This document shows positions 26,369 to 37,300 of a stretch of DNA of 64,000 nucleotides, piece after piece; within the stretch, counting starts at the first letter, position 1, and each line of letters opens with the position of its first letter. The stretch is from Paractinoplanes bogorensis. Lineage in GTDB: Bacteria; Actinomycetota; Actinomycetes; Mycobacteriales; Micromonosporaceae. Below the pieces are notes generated by a model. It made no database searches. It was not told where the DNA came from and saw nothing but the letters and a program-made list of their open reading frames with translations. Both the position numbers and the translations under genes were made by a program. Location: the NCBI RefSeq assembly GCF_018829635.1, contig NZ_JAHKKG010000002.1, positions 744,001-808,000 of the forward strand, given 5' to 3'.

Positions 26369-26872
26369 TCACGCCTTGAACTGCAGCTCGTGAAGTTCGA
26401 CGCTTTCCGACTCGGCGTCCGGCTGCGACCGGTTGAGGTCGAGGGTCAGCTCGACCGACGAGAGCATGTCGTAGCCGGCCGCATGCAGGCTGCGGATCGC
26501 GTCGATGTTGCGCGACTCGGGGGAAATGGTCAGCGCGGTCATGCTGCGGCGGCGCGCCTCGGCGGCGACGTGGCGCAGCAGCTTGCGGCCCACGCCCTTG
26601 TGCCGGTGCGAGACCGTGACCACGATCGGCTCGACCTCGCCGGCCCGGCCCCGGATGACCAGCCCGACCATGCCGATCACCCCGTCGTCGGCGTGGTCGG
26701 CCACCCACAGGCCGCCCAGATCGAGCCGGGTGAGGTATTCCTCGAACCCTTCGCCGCCGTCCTCGTCCGGCACGCCGTACATCCGGTTGTGCTGGTTGGT
26801 CAGCTCGGACCACAGGCGACGGCCCGCGGAGTGGTCACTCGGACGGTACGAACGCACTGTGACAGGGCTCAT
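26369..26872 (-). CDS. GNAT family N-acetyltransferase
   Basis: A 167-residue acetyl-CoA-dependent acyltransferase. The start VTVRSYRPSDHSAGRRLWSEL and motif A HRHKGVGRKLLRHVAAEA (R-x-x-G-x-G) are typical. ATG 26872 fits the fold, since the extra upstream residues in the open frame are Ala/Pro filler. Divergent from the fructosamine-kinase-like gene, 56 bases away. Substrate unknown. Confidence 0.88.
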   Translation of the reverse strand: MSPVTVRSYRPSDHSAGRRLWSELTNQHNRMYGVPDEDGGEGFEEYLTRLDLGGLWVADHADDGVIGMVGLVIRGRAGEVEPIVVTVSHRHKGVGRKLLRHVAAEARRRSMTALTISPESRNIDAIRSLHAAGYDMLSSVELTLDLNRSQPDAESESVELHELQFKA

Positions 26873-26928
26873 GCCGACATTTTGACTCCGATTTCGGGCA
26901 TCCGTAAGCCGAAGCGCAAGATAAGGCC

Positions 26929-27807
26929 GTGGACCAGGCGTACTTGCGCGCGCACCCGGAGCACCTCCCGACATTTCTCACCCATCAACGCCTTCGTGAG
27001 ACCCCCGTGGGCGGTGGCAGCACGTGCTCGGCCAGCCGCCTCACACTCGACGACGGGACGTCGGTCTTCGCCAAGACGTGGCGGTCGGGCGAGCCGCCGG
27101 AGGGGTTCTTCGCGGCTGAGGCGTCCGGTCTGGCCTGGCTGGGCGAGGCGGGAGCGCCGGTCCCCGAGGTGATCGCCGCGCTGCCGACCATGCTCGCGAC
27201 CGAGTGGATCGAGCCCGGCGAGCCCACCCGTTCCGCGGCCGAGCAGCTCGGACGCGATCTGGCCACGCTGCATCGGGCCTCGGCGGGTGCGTTCGGCGCG
27301 CGCTGGACCGGCTTCATCGGCCCGCTCGCCCTCGACAACACACCGGCCACCGGCGCGTGGGGTGCGTGGTTCGCCGAACGCCGCCTGCAGCCCTACCTGC
27401 GACTTTCGGCCGACCGGGGCGCCCTCACGACCACTGAGATCGGCCTGGTCGAGCAGATCATCAACACCATTTCCCCGTACGGGGGGAAGGAGCCTCCCAG
27501 CCGCACCCACGGGGATCTCTGGCCCGGGAACGTGCTGTGGGCCGCGGACGGGCGGGCCCGCCTCGTCGATCCGGCCGCGCAGGGTGGTCACCGCGAGACC
27601 GACCTGGCCGAGTTGGCCCTGTTCGGTGGTGTGCCGCACCTGGCGACGGTTCTGGACGCGTATCACGAGGCGTATCCGCTGGCCGATGGCTGGGAGGCCC
27701 GCGTACCTCTGCATCAGCTTCATCTGCTGCTGGTGCATACGGCGGCGTTCGGTGGGGGCTATCGCGACGCCGTCCGTACGGCTGCTCAGTCCGCACTGCG
27801 CGGCTGA
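26929..27807 (+). CDS. fructosamine kinase family protein
   Basis: A 292-residue small-molecule kinase. Residues WRSGEPPEGFFAAEASGLAWL, TEWIEPGEPTRSAAEQLGRDLATLHR, the catalytic HGDLWPGNVLW (Asp196) and LVDPAAQGGHRETDLAEL are signatures of the FN3K/ketosamine-3-kinase family, which phosphorylates glycated amines for protein repair. An aminoglycoside-phosphotransferase-like role is the alternative. GTG 26929 has a weak CAAGAT at the -10 position. Followed by paired DnaA boxes and moaA. Confidence 0.88.
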   Translation: MDQAYLRAHPEHLPTFLTHQRLRETPVGGGSTCSASRLTLDDGTSVFAKTWRSGEPPEGFFAAEASGLAWLGEAGAPVPEVIAALPTMLATEWIEPGEPTRSAAEQLGRDLATLHRASAGAFGARWTGFIGPLALDNTPATGAWGAWFAERRLQPYLRLSADRGALTTTEIGLVEQIINTISPYGGKEPPSRTHGDLWPGNVLWAADGRARLVDPAAQGGHRETDLAELALFGGVPHLATVLDAYHEAYPLADGWEARVPLHQLHLLLVHTAAFGGGYRDAVRTAAQSALRG

Positions 27808-27876
27808 TTTGCGGGGCTTTGTGCGGCTCCGTTGCGTGGCGGCGTGGTTTGTGCCGCGCGAGGGTGAGCCGGCCTG

Positions 27877-27905
27877 TTGTCCACAGGGCAGTCTTGTTGT
27901 CCACA
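27877..27905. promoter_or_regulatory. pair of perfect DnaA boxes upstream of moaA
   Basis: TTGTCCACA at 27877-27885 and again at 27897-27905, same strand, 20 bp start to start, both followed by GG. This is the actinobacterial DnaA-box consensus. Confidence 0.65.
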
Positions 27906-27966
27906 GGACGATCTCGGGAGCGGTCGCCGGGCGCGGAAGCGGATAGATTCTGATGGTGACCATGCG

Positions 27967-28995
<1,029 letters not shown>

Positions 28996-29415
28996 CATGC
29001 ACAGACGCGCGCCCTCAGCGGCCGACCGCAGCGCGCACCCCCGGCCGTCGATCACCAACCTCAGCAGCCCAACCGCCTCCGACAGCACCCGAACCGCGAC
29101 GCCGGCTTCGAACCAAGCCGGCAGGCCGCGCGTCATCCACGACCGGGTTGCGGCTCGCCCTTTCGATCAGCCCAACGGACCACTCACCAACCACCGCCCG
29201 GTCGCGACCAGCTCGCCAGGTCACCGGGCCACGGTCCACTCTTTCGACCAGCCCAGCGAACCGCTCACCAACCACCGCCCGGTCGCAGCCACCTCGCCGA
29301 GTGACCGGGCCACGGTCCACTCCCTCGACCAGCTCAACGGACCACTCACCCAGCACGGCCCGGTCGCGGCCGGCTCGTTGGGTGAGTCGCTCGACCTTTG
29401 CGATGGGAGACTCTC
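28996..29415. other. repeat-filled spacer between moaA and moaD
   Basis: About 420 bases between moaA and moaD, where a few bases are usual. The first 160 bases show no feature; the rest is an 81-bp minisatellite reaching the moaD ribosome site. Open frames on both strands encode only repeats. Confidence 0.65.
29160..29396. repeat. minisatellite with 81-bp period, about three units
   Basis: Units begin at 29160, 29241 and 29322 (TTCGAYCAGCYCARCG, CGCTCACCAACCACC, GGTCGC, GGGCCACGGTCCACTC), the last diverging and truncated. Confidence 0.9.
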
Positions 29416-29664
29416 GTGGCGACACTGAACGTCCGCTACTTCGCTGGGGCGCGGGCGGCGGCGGGTGGGGTGCGAGCCGAGCCGGCCGAGGCGGCGACGC
29501 TCGAGGAGCTCAAGCAGCTGCTGACCGACCGTCATGGCGAGCGGCTGGGCGTGGTGCTCAAGGCCGCGAGCTTCCTGGTCGATGGCCTGAGCTGTCACGA
29601 CCAGACGGCGTCCCTCCCCGCCGACGCCACGATCGACGTTCTTCCCCCCTTCGCGGGCGGATAG
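29416..29664 (+). CDS. moaD: molybdopterin synthase sulfur carrier subunit
   Basis: Ubiquitin-like protein that carries sulfur as a C-terminal thiocarboxylate to MoaE for building molybdopterin. The 82 residues show LNVRYFAGARAAAG, LEELKQLLTDRHGERL and the ending VLPPFAGG, whose di-Gly is the active tail. GTG 29416 follows GGGAGA by five bases. It lies 420 bases after moaA on the same strand. Confidence 0.93.
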   Translation: MATLNVRYFAGARAAAGGVRAEPAEAATLEELKQLLTDRHGERLGVVLKAASFLVDGLSCHDQTASLPADATIDVLPPFAGG

Positions 29665-30167
29665 CCGGCGTCATCCGGGTCACCAGCCGGCCAGCACGAC
29701 GCCCGGTCTGACCGGCTCGCGGGATCTCGTCGCCGGACTCCGGACGCCACTCGCAGCGCTCTGACTCCGTGGGCGCCATTCCGTGCCTTGGTTCCAGGAT
29801 CCGGGCACGGTGCTTCGTCGGCCCGCGCGCTTCCGGGATCCGGGCACGGCGCTTCGCCCGCCTGTGCGGTTCCGAGGCCGGGCGCGTTGCTTTGCCCGCC
29901 CGCGCCTGGTGGACGTCCCCCATCACGGCCCGAACACCGCCGGCACGGCGGCCGGGCGCTGAGATTTCTGGTTGGGGCCGCTTCTCCTGGAACCGCTCCC
30001 ACCCCTACCGTGCCGCTTGGTCGCTTACGACAGCGCGGCCGGTTGCGCCATCAATTCGCATGTTCGAGCCGCGTTTTGGCCGACACGAACTGGCATTTTG
30101 CGCGTATTTGAGCTTTTTGGATGGCGAACCCGGGTGCGCTGAGGGACTTCTGGCGGAGGAGTTGGAC
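29665..30167. other. spacer between moaD and the MFS gene
   Basis: About 500 bases without a supported gene. A 39-bp three-unit repeat occupies 29792-29907. The stretch 30030-30120 is richer in T and may hold the MFS promoter or LacI operator, but no clear -35/-10 pair or palindrome was identified. The MFS ribosome site GGAGGAG lies at its end. Confidence 0.5.
29792..29907. repeat. minisatellite, three 39-bp units
   Basis: Units at 29792, 29831 and 29870 share TTCC.GGATCCGGGCACGG, then GCTTCG and CCGCCCGCGCG; the third is most diverged. Confidence 0.9.
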
Positions 30168-31559
30168 ATGGAACGCGTCGCTGAGGAACGGCAGGCTTCG
30201 GCTGGTGTCGGCGGCGAGTCGGCGCTGCGGCTGACGTTTCGCACGCCGCTGTATCGGGGCGCGACCGTTGCCATGTTCCTGTCCGGTCTGGGGTTCTCGG
30301 CGGCGGCCCCGCAGATCGCGTCGTTCCTGGTCAACGAGCTCGGCGGGTCGCTCACCGAGGCCGGACTGTTCTATCTGACCAGCCTCACCGCCCCGGTGGC
30401 CGGCTATCTGGTCGGGGCACGGTCGGACCGGACCGGTCGCCGGCTGGGACTCTTCCGTCTCTGTGCTGCCGCGGGCTTCGTGGGCTGGGCCGGCATCGCG
30501 TTGTCGACTCAGCTGTGGATGCCCTACGTGTTGAGTGCGGTTGCGCTCGCCTTCGCCGGAGCTGCGGCCTCGCAATTGTTCGCCGCCCTGCACGACGAGT
30601 TGAGCGCCCGCCCGAGCCCCAACAACGACGGTGTGGTCGCGGTCGTGCGGATGGCTTTGACCGGCGGTTGGGTGGTCGGGCCGGTGGCCGGGGCGTTCCT
30701 GGCCACGCAGACGTCGCTGCGCGTCATGCTCTTCGCGACGGCGCTCTGCACGCTGGCCCAGATCGTTCCGCTCGGACTTACTCGAACGAGAGCGTCGCAA
30801 TCCCCACCCACGTTGTCGGCGGGAACGACACTCGCAACAGAGCCGGGAGCTCCACTCGCGTCGCCCGCCGAAACACCGACCGCTGCGTGGTCGGGCGCAC
30901 CCCGAGTGGAGTCACCGGAAGCGCAGGCAGCAGGGCCGGCGGTTGCAGGGCCGGCGGAAGCGCGGGCTGTGGGGTCGGGTGTTCGCGGGCCGGGAGTTCG
31001 GGCGATGGTGCCGCTGCTGGTGTTCACGGGGCTCTACGTGCTGGTCTACGCGGGCGAATCGATCAAGTACGCCTACCTGCCGATCTATATGAATCAGCAG
31101 CTGGCGTTCCCGGCGGGGCTCAGCGGCGCGATCATCGGGATTCAGCCGCTCGTCGAGATCGTGCTGATGCCGATCGCGGTCGTCGTGGCGCGCCGGACCG
31201 GGATGTTGCGGCTGATGGTGCTGGGCGCGGGGTTCGGTGTCGTGGCCAACGTCTGCTTTGCCGCGACCGGCACGGCGGCCGGACTGTTCGCGGGGCAGAT
31301 CCTCATGGGTGGCGTGTGGGGAGTCTTCGCGGCGCTCGGCATCATCGTGGCTCAGCGCCTGCTGCCGACGGCCGTCGCCACCGCGTCCGCCATCTTCATG
31401 AGTTCCACCGCGATCAGTTCCGCACTGGGCGGCGCCGCCGGAGGCATCGGAGCCGCGGTCGTCGGGCTGCCCCACGTGTTCGCCATTCCCGCGGTGCTCT
31501 CGCTGGCCGCCGTCGCCGGCCTGGCCGTCATGACCCGCAAGACGCGACCCGCGCTCTGA
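30168..31559 (+). CDS. MFS sugar-efflux-type transporter
   Basis: A 463-residue, 12-helix major facilitator resembling the SetA sugar-efflux family: GATVAMFLSGLGFSAAAPQIA in helix 1, GARSDRTGRRLG in the helix 2-3 loop, and in the second half YLPIYMNQQLAFPAGLSGAIIG and AGLFAGQILMGGVWGVFAALG. The central cytoplasmic loop (about residues 206-278) is a long Ala/Pro/Gly low-complexity insert. ATG 30168 follows GGAGGAG by seven bases. The convergent LacI gene suggests sugar control. The last codons, stop and downstream bases are tandemly duplicated. Confidence 0.88.
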   Translation: MERVAEERQASAGVGGESALRLTFRTPLYRGATVAMFLSGLGFSAAAPQIASFLVNELGGSLTEAGLFYLTSLTAPVAGYLVGARSDRTGRRLGLFRLCAAAGFVGWAGIALSTQLWMPYVLSAVALAFAGAAASQLFAALHDELSARPSPNNDGVVAVVRMALTGGWVVGPVAGAFLATQTSLRVMLFATALCTLAQIVPLGLTRTRASQSPPTLSAGTTLATEPGAPLASPAETPTAAWSGAPRVESPEAQAAGPAVAGPAEARAVGSGVRGPGVRAMVPLLVFTGLYVLVYAGESIKYAYLPIYMNQQLAFPAGLSGAIIGIQPLVEIVLMPIAVVVARRTGMLRLMVLGAGFGVVANVCFAATGTAAGLFAGQILMGGVWGVFAALGIIVAQRLLPTAVATASAIFMSSTAISSALGGAAGGIGAAVVGLPHVFAIPAVLSLAAVAGLAVMTRKTRPAL

Positions 31560-31642
31560 GTGGGCCGGCCGAAGACCAGGCGCCGTCATGACCCGCAAGA
31601 CGCGACCCGCGCTCTGAGCGGGCCCCGGCCGAAGACCAGGCG
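31525..31642. repeat. tandem duplication of the MFS 3' end and stop codon
   Basis: The block starting GCCGTCATGACCCGCAAGAC at 31525, holding the last MFS codons, TGA and about 20 downstream bases, is repeated almost perfectly from 31583 (period 58). The second copy is untranslated. Confidence 0.95.
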
Positions 31643-31759
31643 CAGGCCGCGCGACCAACAAACGGTCGCCCGCACATTCCGGACGACGCCAGGACCGCCG
31701 AGCACCGGCACGCGGACACCGCCAAACGCCTGGCGACCGCCGACGAGCAGGGGATGGTG

Positions 31760-32767
31760 TCAGGCGGATGGGCGGCGGGCGGTGCTTTCGCGGGGCACGA
31801 GGGTGACCGGGAGGCACTGTCGATAGCTGGGTGGGACGTCGCCGTCGAGCAGTAGGCGGGTTGCGGCGGCCGCCATCTGCTCGACCGGCATGCGCATGGT
31901 GGTCAGGGGTGGGTTTGCGCATACGGCGGCGATGCTGTCGTCGAAGCCCACAACGCTGACGTCGTACGGGACCCGGCGTCCGCTTGCCGTGATGGCCTGG
32001 ACGGCGCCGGCCGCCATCAGGTCGCAGGAGACGAACATCGCGTCGATCTCGGGGTGCTTCTCGAGCAGACGCTGGGCGGCGGCGTAGCCGTCCTCGCGGC
32101 GGAAGTTGCCGCCATCGGCCAGGGTCGGCAAGTTCAGCGCCTGGGTCGCCTGCCGGTAGCCGGCCCGTCGCTGGCGAGCGTCCGCGCTCTGCTCGGGACC
32201 GTAGATCTCGGCGATGTGGCGGCGGCCCAGTGAGTGCAGGTATTCGACCGCCGCGTAGGCGCCGCCGGTGTTGTCGGCGTCGATCGAGGCCACCAGGGAT
32301 GAGGTGGCTGACAATGACACCACCCGGCGGCACTGCTGTTGCAGGCGCAGGGTCATGGCGGCCGGCACGTCGGTCAGCACCATGCCGACGCTCGCCCGGG
32401 TGGCGATCGCGTCGGCGGCGTCGAGGTCGTCGGGCCGGGCGATGACCTGGATGCGCACCTGCACGTCGGTGCCCTGCAGAGCGTCGGTGACGCCGGCCAG
32501 CACCCGGCTGTAGTACGGATGCGAACCCAGCCAGCCGATCGCCGGGCCGTGCGTCACCGCCACCACGTCGACGGCCCGCTGCCGGCCGGACGCCAGGGCC
32601 CGCGCGGTCTGGTCCGGAACGTGGCCCAGCTCGGCCATCGCCCGGCGGACCCGCTCGCGCACCGGCGGGGAGGCGCCGGGCTCGTTGTTCATGACGCGGG
32701 ACACCGCCGACCGGGACACGCCGGCCCGGTCGGCCACGTCCTTGATCGTGGGCTTCGCCTTGCTCAC
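31760..32767 (-). CDS. LacI family transcriptional regulator
   Basis: A 335-residue repressor/activator: HTH (PTIKDVADRAGVSRSAVSRVMNN) and hinge helix (TARALASGR), then a periplasmic-binding-like sugar-sensing core ending MPVEQMAAAATRLLL. GTG 32767 has GGAGGC upstream. Placed 3' of and convergent to the MFS transporter, and divergent from the metallophosphoesterase across about 145 bases, so either or both could be targets. Effector unknown, probably a sugar. Confidence 0.93.
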   Translation of the reverse strand: MSKAKPTIKDVADRAGVSRSAVSRVMNNEPGASPPVRERVRRAMAELGHVPDQTARALASGRQRAVDVVAVTHGPAIGWLGSHPYYSRVLAGVTDALQGTDVQVRIQVIARPDDLDAADAIATRASVGMVLTDVPAAMTLRLQQQCRRVVSLSATSSLVASIDADNTGGAYAAVEYLHSLGRRHIAEIYGPEQSADARQRRAGYRQATQALNLPTLADGGNFRREDGYAAAQRLLEKHPEIDAMFVSCDLMAAGAVQAITASGRRVPYDVSVVGFDDSIAAVCANPPLTTMRMPVEQMAAAATRLLLDGDVPPSYRQCLPVTLVPRESTARRPSA

Positions 32768-32813
32768 CCGCGTGCCTCCGGCCCGTCGAAAGAACAGTCG
32801 TCAGGACAACGGA

Positions 32814-32849
32814 ACCAGCCAAGGGATCAAGCGATCAAGGTGGGCTGGT
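32814..32849. promoter_or_regulatory. inverted repeat in the LacI-metallophosphoesterase gap
   Basis: ACCAGCC and GGCTGGT separated by 22 bases that contain a direct repeat GATCAAG-CGATCAAGG. Possible operator or hairpin. Confidence 0.3.
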
Positions 32850-32911
32850 CAGTGCGCTCTCAGGAACAGCCTGGACACTGTGCGGTGAGTGAAGCTGGGG
32901 AGGACGTCTTG

Positions 32912-34240
32912 GTGGTATTCGTCGGGCTGATTCTGGTCGTGATCGGCCTGATCCACTTCTATCTGTGGAAGCGGCTCGTCAAAGATCCGCTACCGGCGGG
33001 ACGGGCGCGGCGCATCGGTGCGGTCGTGGCCGTGGTGCTGGCCGTGCTGGCGCCGGCCACGCTCATCGGGGTGCGGTCGGGGGCTCTGCCGTGGCTGGCC
33101 TGGCCGGGCTACCTGTGGATCGCGCTCATGTTCTACCTGCTGGTCACGCTGGCCGTGCTCGAGATTCCCCGGCTCGCGGTGGTGCTGGTGTGGCGCTCAC
33201 GGAGGCGTACGGGAAAGGGAAGCGCGACCGTCGCCGCCCAGAGGGACCCGGGCGAGCCCGCCGCAGGCGAAGGACAGGCCGAGCCGGGCCAGGTCCTGAC
33301 GCTGGTTGACGAAGAAAATGCCGGTAAAGCCGGCGAAGAGCGGACGCGCGACAAAACGGGCGATGCCAGCAACGCCACCGGGGCCAGCAGCGCAGACGGC
33401 GGCGAGAAAGCAGAACCGGGCATCGAAAGGCGTCTGCTGCTGGCGCGCGGGGCGGCGATCTTCGCGGGACTGACGGCGGCCGGCGTGACCGGCTACGGCG
33501 TGAAGACGGCGCTCGGCAATCCGCAGATCGCGCGCGTCCAGGTGCCGCTGGCCAAGCTGCCGCGGGCCATGGACGGAACGCGGCTGGCCGTGGTGTCCGA
33601 CATCCACCTCGGGCCGCTGACCGGCATCAATCACACCCGGCGCATCGTCGACGTGATCAATTCGGTGCAGGCGGACATCGTGTGCGTCGTCGGTGACCTT
33701 GTGGACGGCAGCGTGGCAGAACTCGGGCGGCTCGCGGCGCCGCTGGCCGAGATCCAGTCGCGGCAGGGGGCGTATTTCGTGACCGGGAACCACGAGTACT
33801 ACTCGGGCTTCCAGGAGTGGGTCGACGAGGTCGCGCGGCTCAACGTGCGGCCGTTGCGCAACGAGCGCCTGGAACTCGGCGGCCTCGACCTGGCCGGCGT
33901 CAACGACCTGGGTGGCGCCGACATGGGCGACCCGGCCGACTTCCAGAAGGCGCTCGGCGATCGCGACCCGTCCCGGCCGGTGGTGCTGATGGCGCACCAG
34001 CCGATCGCCGTCCACGACGCCGCCCCGTTCGGGGTTGATCTGCAGGTTTCCGGCCACACGCACGGCGGCCAGATGGCACCCTTCAACCTGCTGGTACGCC
34101 TGGAACAGCCGGTCGTGTCCGGTTTGGGCAAGGTCGACGGCGTTCCGGTGTATGTGACCAACGGCGCCGGATTCTGGGGCCCGCCGGTGCGGGTGGGCGC
34201 GCCGCCACAGGTGAGCGTGGTCGAGCTGCGCGCCACGTAG
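32912..34240 (+). CDS. membrane-anchored metallophosphoesterase
   Basis: A 442-residue protein: three to four membrane helices in the first 95 residues, a charged Ala/Glu/Gly-rich linker (about 95-170), a helix (LLLARGAAIFAGLTAAGVTG), then a calcineurin-like phosphoesterase domain with SDIHLGP, GDLVDG, GNHEYY, AHQP and SGHTHGGQ (all five metal motifs). Related YkuE-type enzymes act on lipid headgroups such as UDP-diacylglucosamine; substrate here unknown. GGGGAGG precedes TTG 32909 and GTG 32912, so either may start. Confidence 0.9.
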   Translation: MVFVGLILVVIGLIHFYLWKRLVKDPLPAGRARRIGAVVAVVLAVLAPATLIGVRSGALPWLAWPGYLWIALMFYLLVTLAVLEIPRLAVVLVWRSRRRTGKGSATVAAQRDPGEPAAGEGQAEPGQVLTLVDEENAGKAGEERTRDKTGDASNATGASSADGGEKAEPGIERRLLLARGAAIFAGLTAAGVTGYGVKTALGNPQIARVQVPLAKLPRAMDGTRLAVVSDIHLGPLTGINHTRRIVDVINSVQADIVCVVGDLVDGSVAELGRLAAPLAEIQSRQGAYFVTGNHEYYSGFQEWVDEVARLNVRPLRNERLELGGLDLAGVNDLGGADMGDPADFQKALGDRDPSRPVVLMAHQPIAVHDAAPFGVDLQVSGHTHGGQMAPFNLLVRLEQPVVSGLGKVDGVPVYVTNGAGFWGPPVRVGAPPQVSVVELRAT

Positions 34241-34307
34241 CGAACATCAAGATCCGTAATTTCGTCAAGGCGTGGCGATTCGTGCGAGGACTGGAGGGCG
34301 TGACAGG

Positions 34308-37300
34308 ATGCAGCGCGTGCCCTCGGACATCGCAGGTAGTGCCGCGGACACGTATGTGGCGGATCTGCACATCCACTCACGATTTTCGCGCGCCTGCAGC
34401 CGGGATCTGACGCTTCCCAACCTGTCGTGGTGGGCCCGTCGCAAGGGCATCGGCCTGCTCGGCACCGGCGACTTCACCCACCCGGCCTGGTTCGATCATC
34501 TGCGCGAGTCGCTGGTCGAGAAGGACCAGGGCCTTTTCGCGTACGCCGAGGAAGCTGACGTCACGAAACGGTTGCCCGGTTCGCTGCAGGCGAGCCCGGC
34601 GGCCACCTTCATGCTCAGCGTGGAGATCTCGACGATCTACAAGCGCGACGACCGTACGCGCAAGGTGCACCACCTGATCTACATGCCCGACTTCGCCGCC
34701 GCGACGAGGTTCAACACCGCGCTGGGCCGGATCGGCAACCTGACCGCCGACGGCCGGCCGATCCTCGGGCTCGACTCGCGGGATCTGCTCGAGATCACGC
34801 TCGAGGCGGGCGGCTACCTGGTGCCGGCGCACATCTGGACCCCGTGGTTCTCGGCGCTGGGTTCCAAGTCGGGCTTCGACGCGATCGCCGACTGCTACGC
34901 CGACCTGGCCGAGCACGTCACCGCGGTCGAGACCGGCCTGTCGTCCGACCCCGAGATGAACTGGCGGGTCTCCAGCCTCGACCGTTACCGCCTGGTATCG
35001 AACTCGGATGCGCACTCCCCGGCCGCGCTGGCCCGGGAGGCGACGCTGTTCACCGGGGTGCCCGACTACGACGCGGTGCGCAACGGCGTCGGGCTGGCCG
35101 GGACGCTCGAGTTCTTCCCCGAGGAGGGCAAGTATCACGCCGACGGCCACCGGGCCTGCGGCGTGAACTGGGAGCCCGAGCGCACCCGCGAGCATGCCGG
35201 GCGCTGCCCCGAGTGCGGCAAGCCGCTGACCGTGGGCGTGCTGAGCCGGGTCGAAGATCTGGCCGACCGGCCGATCGGGTTCACCAAGGACACGCATGTC
35301 GAGCATCTGATCCAGCTGCACGAGATCCTCGGCGAGATCAACGGTGTCGGCCCGAAGTCGAAGACGGTCGAGGCCCAGCTCAACCACCTGGTCGCGACGC
35401 TCGGGTCGGAGCTCGACATCCTGCGGAAGATTCCGGTCGACGCGATCGGCCAGGCCGGCGGGGACGAGCTGCGCGAGGGCATCACGCGGTTGCGGCGCGG
35501 TGACGTGCGGCGGGTCGCCGGCTTCGACGGTGAGTATGGCGTGATCACCCTCTTCGAGCCGGGTGAGCTGCGTAATCGGGCGTCGGCGCCGCAGATGGAG
35601 ACGTTGTTCGACATCCCGGCGCAGCCGGTGCCCCAGCAGCGACGCCCCGACCCGAAACCGGTCAAAGTCGTAAAAGAGCCGAAAAAAGTGCCCCCGCCGA
35701 TCGCGGCTCCGGTCAGCCCACATGAGCCGTTCGAGCCGATGCTCGCGGGCATGGAAGAGGTCGGCACCGGCCTGCTCGACCGCCTCGACGCGATGCAGCG
35801 GGTGGCGGCGTCGGCCCCGGGCGGTCCCCTGTTGATCGTGGCCGGGCCGGGCACGGGCAAGACCCGTACGCTCACGCACCGCATCGCCTATCTCTGCGCC
35901 GAACTGGGCGTGTTCCCGCACCGCTGCCTGGCCATCACGTTCACCCGCCGGGCCGCCGGTGAGCTCCGCGAACGCCTCGACGCGCTGCTCGGCGACGTGG
36001 CCGAAGACATCACGGTCGGCACGTTCCACTCGGTCGGGCTGGCCATCCTCAAGGACAACGCGCGCGCCGCGGGGCTGGGCGCTCATTGGCGGATCGCCGA
36101 CGAGGGCGAGCGGGACGAGGCGCGCGAGCAGGCCGGCGACGACGACCACGCGTACAGGAAACTGCTCCGGCAGCAGGATCTGGTCGACCTCGACGATCTG
36201 ATCAGCCTGCCGGTGGCCCTGCTGCGCGACGAGCCGGCACTGGTCGAGAAGTACCGCAAGCGCTGGCAATGGATCTTCGTGGACGAGTACCAGGACGTCG
36301 ACGAGACCCAGTACGAGCTGCTGCGCCTGCTCAGCCCGCCGGACGGCAACCTCTGCGCGATCGGCGACCCCGACCAGGCGATCTATTCGTTCCGCGGCGC
36401 CGACGTGAAGTACTTCCTGCGATTCAACGAGGACTTCGAGCAGGCCCGGCTGGTCCGGCTCACCCGCAACTACCGCTCGTCGGCGCCGATCCTGGCCGCG
36501 GCGGTGCAGGCGATCGCCCCGTCGTCGCTGGTCAACGGCCGCCGCCTCGACCCGGCCCGGCTCGACCCGGAGGCGCCGCTGGTCGGCCGCTATCCGGCGG
36601 CGAGCGTGGCCGACGAGGCCGATTTCGTCGTACGCACCATCGACGACCTGGTCGGCGGTCTGTCGCACCGCTCGCTCGACTCGGGCCGGGTCGACTCCCG
36701 CTCGGTCGCGGCGGGCAACCTGTCCTTCTCGGACATCGCCGTCCTCTATCGCACCGACTCGCAGTCCGGGGCGATCGTCGAGGCGCTGTCGCGGGCCGGG
36801 GTGCCGGTGCAGAAGCGCTCGCACAACCGGCTGCGGGACCGCGCGGGCGTGCAGGTGATCGCGCGCGAGCTGCGGCACGCCGGCGGCCTCGGCGGGTCGC
36901 TGGCCGCGCGGGTCAAGCTGACCGCACAGGTGCTGGCCCAGCGCTTCGCCGCCCCGACCCTGGACGGCGAGCAGGTCACCCCCGAGGACATCTGGACCGC
37001 GGCCGACCTGCTGCGCCCGCTGGCCCAGCGGATCGGCGACGACATGCCGCGCTTCCTGCAGGAGATCGCGACCGGCGCCGAGGTGGACGCGCTCGACCCG
37101 CGGGCCGAGGCGGTCAACCTGCTGACCCTGCACGCGGCCAAGGGCCTCGAGTTCCCGGTGGTCTTCCTGGTCGGCTGCGAGGACGGTCTGCTGCCGCTGC
37201 GCTGGCCGGGCGCCTCGGAGGCCTCGGTTGCCGAGACCATCGCCGAGGAGCGGCGGCTGTTCTTCGTAGGGCTGACCCGCGCTCAGGACAGGCTCTATGT

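Noticed and set aside
30912..32822. 636-codon minus-strand frame across the LacI gene
   Set aside because: Other-frame shadow of LacI and antisense of the MFS end; Arg/Gly/His filler.
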